64,000 nt of DNA from Tretioscincus oriximinensis (taxonomy: Eukaryota; Chordata; Lepidosauria; Squamata; Gymnophthalmidae): positions 649,692 through 713,691 of the forward strand of contig JAJVDF010000167.1 of the NCBI GenBank assembly GCA_022410635.1. The letters are read 5' to 3'. Under the pieces are notes generated by a model, which was given only the letters and a program-made list of their open reading frames with translations, was not told the origin of the DNA and searched no databases. Every line of letters starts with the position of its first letter. The stretch's first letter is position 1. Positions 60,707-64,000 of the stretch are shown here, piece after piece. The translations under genes and the position numbers were made by a program.

Positions 60707-62798
60707 GCACTGTATTCAATACTGAGGGATATGGTACATTTAACAAAAATGTGTTTGCCACATTTATTGAATTTGGGTAAAGCCAGATGTACATAAAAGA
60801 GTAGATTTATGAAAGCTGAATTTTGTAGACTTAAGGAATGTGGGGAGCAGATCATTAAAAAAAACCCAGATAATTAATGTAATCAAGCAGAAAAAGGGAA
60901 ATGAATTTCACAGTAGTGAGGAAAAACTAATTCTGAGAATTTAGAACTAATATTTTTTCTACTTAGCATTACTCAGTTTTACTCTATTCTTTAGTCATTG
61001 TGAGAGCCAAGCAGTGACTGAGAGAAATTATTCTCCTCCAATGTACTTTGGCACTTTACCGTCATACAAATGGTACAATATTGACTAGCACTTCCAGTAC
61101 TGTGAGGTGTTTCTTTTCTAATTGCCAGCTGGCTAACACTAGCCAAATGTTTGTGCTGAGATACACCAGAGAGAAAAATGGCCATATACTTTGGCACAAC
61201 TAATAATGATTGCAAAAATATATCCTTCTCCATTTCAGGCTGGTAATACTTCCGCCAGACCCTCTGTTCTGTCTTTGCAACTCTGAGGCATTCTGTGATT
61301 CCCTNTGCTACATGCAAAAACTGTGAAGCAGATTGTTTGGGCTAGAGGAAAATGGCGACAGGAAGCCCCATCTGGTATGAGTTCTTCATTTCTCTGTTTG
61401 CTGTACACTGGCTCTGCGGCTCATGCAGTTTTGAAGATAAATGTAGGAACTACTGGGCAAGAGATACAGAAGCTTTTGTTCCTTGCAGCTTCTTGTTTTT
61501 GTGAAGTGTTCACTCACACAAGGCAGCNTTTTAAATATTCCACAACCCTGAAAGCCTACAAGAAAATTGTCTATTGAAGGAACACTATCTCTAGGGTTTC
61601 CTTATTTCTGGCATTTGGCTGTACACTAGTGCATAATCCATATTGACAATGAATACAAAGATCCTCTGCAGGTATTCTTAGTTTCATGGAATAATGAGTT
61701 TAAGAAATTCTTTTCAGTTGAGGTGTGATCTTATTTATAACAGAATTGGCAGAAGAAAAAGATACCTCTTGTATGTTGAGTATGTATAGAAGAAGGTATT
61801 TTAGCAGGTGCAGTTTGCAACTACCTTCTTCTATATATGAAAAACAGTGCAGTAGCATCTTCTTATCTGATTACAGATAAGGGGTCTGTATGCTTGAGAA
61901 GACATTTATTCTATTTATTTATTTTTAATTCGTACTCTGCCTGTGTTGGTTACATAAATATTATGTCACTGTTGCTCCTCTCACTTTTGTTTGAGAGATT
62001 TACAAAATGTAAGGAGATTTAAAAAATGAAAAAGTATATCAAAAGTATTAACTCCAAACTCACTTCAACCANGGACTGCTTTTAAACAATGCGTATAGCA
62101 TTCCAGGTATACAGTATACCATAGCCAAGTTTGGCTGTGGGGCGGGAAGTATGCCATGTCTGGGAGATCAGCTTTTGAAGATGGACCAGGATGGACCACT
62201 CACAAGCTAGGCCTTAGTAACGGGACATGTATATCTGTATGGTAATCCCAATATCACCCCCATCCTCTCCAACCCCCTTTTGTGGTCTTGAGCTAAAAAT
62301 CTGCAGAAATTGATTTTTAAATATTTTTTAAAAAATGATACTTGTCAATCATATTTATGACTTACACAAATAATTAACTGAAAATGGAAAAAGATGGCAT
62401 TGATTAGTCTTTGAATAAATGTATCATCTAGATTTCTTTCCTATTAATATAGTGAAAGTGTAATGTTAATAGTTTATCAATTTCGGGATGTTCACAGAAT
62501 ATTATGTGTTAAAAGTGGAAGGAACTCTAGATCTATAAACTAGGATTGTTATTTTGTTATTGTTTGAACCATTCATTTGCTGGTTCCCTTAACTATTGGA
62601 CTTTGCATTGGAAACATTAGTTTATATACTCAGTCATGCATCTATTTATTACACAAAAGAAACTACATTTTGTTTCCCATGTGTAACCAAGATTATAGCA
62701 ACCTANGTTCATATTATACAAANGACAACTGTACAACTTCATATAATATACTACATATTCCTTCACAATGGCCTTGTTCACCCATTTACTCATTAGAA
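60707..62798. other. no recognised feature
   Basis: AT-rich DNA with N calls at 61305, 61529, 62072, 62706 and 62723. 'accttcttctatatatgaaa' (61822-61841) echoes reversed 'tatagaagaaggtattttag' (61786-61805), a short local inverted repeat. No genes supported. Confidence 0.5.
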
Positions 62799-64000
62799 CA
62801 TAAGAACATAAGAAGAGCTATACTGGATCGGGTCAGAGCCCATCTAGTCCAGCATTCTGTGTCACAGAGGCCCACCAGATGCACCTGGACAGTCTGAACA
62901 GAGGAAAGCAAAATATGCACCTATTAATGACTCCCTGCAAATGGTATTTCAGGAACACTACCTGTTTCTCCATCCCAGAGGCAGCATCCAGACATCCATT
63001 TTAGTATCCATTTATACCCTTGGTATTGATAAACCTGTCTAGTCCTGTCTTGAAGCTATCCAAGCTGTTAGCTACCACCACCACTTCAAGAAGTAAATTC
63101 CACAGGTCAATAACCCCCTGAGTGAAAAAATACTTTCCTTTGTCTGTTCTCACTTTTCTTCAGTTTCAAGGAGTGCCCTCTGGTCCTTGTGTTGTGTGAT
63201 AGAGAAAACATTTTTTCTCTGTTCACCCTATCCAACCCATGCGTGATTTTATACACTTCAACCAGATCACCTCCCAAACGTCACCTTTTGAGGCTGAAGA
63301 GGCCCAGACGTTGGTGCCTGACTTCATAAGGGAGGTGCTCCAGGCCCTTGATCATTCTTGTTGCCGTTTTCTGCATCTTCTCTATTTCCATAATATCCCT
63401 CTTTAGATGTGGTGACCAGAACGGAAAACAATATTCCAAATGTGGCCTCACCACAGATTTATAAAGAGACAAAACAACATTTGCTGACTTGTTTTTGATT
63501 TCTTTCCTAATTATCCCCAACATGGAATTTGCCTTTTTTGCTGCTGCTGCACACTGGGTTGACATTTTCATTGAGTTGTCCACTAACACCCCAAGATCCT
63601 TTTCTTGCTCGGTAACAGAAAGCTTGGTAGGAGTAATTGGGGTTTTTTGCCTCAATGTGCATGACTTTGCACTTGCTTAATTTGAAGTGCATTTGCCACT
63701 CATCCAATTTCAATAGATCACTCTGAAGTGCCTTACAATCATTTTTTGTTTTCACTACCCTGAACAGTGTAATGTCATCAGCGTACTTGGCTACTTCACT
63801 ATTTACCTGGCATCCAGATCGTTTATGGATATATTGAAAAGCAAAGGTCCCAGTACGGACCCCCGGGGTACTCCATGTCTTACCTCTTCCCACTCAGAGG
63901 ACTGTCCATTTATTACTTCCACTCTGTTTTCTTTCTTTTAGCCAGTTTTCAATCCAGATGAAAGTCAACAAAGAAAGTCTCATACCATGAGCATAGAGCT
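62799..64000 (-). mobile_element. CR1-type LINE, longest copy, running off the right edge
   Basis: Reversed CR1 starting with the tail repeat 'gaacataagaacataagaag' (62798-62817). On the minus strand the reverse transcriptase is readable in family order: [14 protein letters not shown] (63874-63833), SEVAKYADD with the catalytic box at 63785-63774, EKDLGVLVDNSMK, SVVRPHLEY and LPYEVRHQRLGLFSLKR (63655-63281). A shift of one base between the first two blocks (near 63812) and another near 63580 break the frame. The catalytic YADD itself is intact. More of ORF2 must lie beyond the window. Confidence 0.93.
63281..63893 (-). pseudogene. CR1 reverse transcriptase fragment
   Basis: This protein would copy the CR1 RNA into DNA at the target site. 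The palm part YADD and the thumb region (WSPHLKRDIMEIEKMQKTAT, RMIKGLEHL) are preserved in two overlapping frames (63893-63507 and 63655-63281). Frame breaks show it is inactive. Among CR1 pieces in the window it is the best preserved, so it is probably the youngest copy. Confidence 0.88.

Overview
The window looks like nuclear DNA of a lizard-like reptile (squamate, possibly a gecko-type genome; I cannot name the species). The DNA is AT-rich with no operons, ribosome-binding sites or long open frames. It is filled with the mixture of repeats typical of squamates: CR1 LINEs with a (TTATGTTC)n tail, an L1/Tx1-type LINE, an L2-like LINE, a tRNA-headed MIR/CORE-like SINE, Penelope-like element (PLE) tails, and small DNA transposons of the Tc1/mariner, hAT and PIF/Harbinger-like kinds. 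About 25 isolated single N positions suggest a consensus assembly of low-coverage or heterozygous DNA. I found no host protein-coding gene, tRNA, rRNA, CRISPR array or endogenous retrovirus. The open frames present are transposon remnants or chance.

Layout. 1-9.4 kb: truncated CR1, a Harbinger-like MITE, a compound (AAT)n(AGT)n microsatellite, the reversed 3' end of a LINE, the first copy of an unclassified ~0.5-kb repeat, a long CR1 and a fold-back PLE tail. 9.4-14.4 kb: a Tc1-like deletion derivative (9417-9639), then an L1/Tx1-type ORF2 (10260-13892). That ORF is interrupted by a fold-back PLE with a 15-bp target duplication and by a hairpin MITE that carries an inverted copy of the adjoining L1 DNA. 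The second copy of the unclassified repeat follows. 15.7-16.3 kb: a Harbinger-like element inside a fold-back PLE tail. 16.3-34 kb: mostly unrecognisable unique DNA with GC-rich patches near 26 and 28.5-29.1 kb and a 78-bp hairpin MITE at 29942. 34-46.5 kb: a long CR1, Harbinger-like MITEs, a second L1/Tx1 remnant containing a 191-bp MITE with 9-bp target repeats and a CR1, a SINE, a hAT element and a CR1 with a different tail. 46.5-64 kb: a CR1, a complete but dead 1446-bp Tc1/mariner element, SINE copies beside an L2-like LINE, two more Harbinger-like elements, and a CR1 reverse transcriptase running off the right edge.

How the parts relate. The order of insertion can be read directly: PLE and MITE into L1, CR1 and MITE into L1, CR1 into an older tail, Harbinger into PLE. 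The SINE tail resembles the 3' end of the neighbouring L2-like LINE, as expected if the LINE machinery mobilised it. The short DNA elements encode no transposase and must have been moved in trans. I did not find a convincing new biological system. The most interesting signals are structural: repeated fold-back PLE tails, Harbinger-like insertions after the same PLE sequence, and a hairpin MITE associated with an inverted duplication of its own flank.
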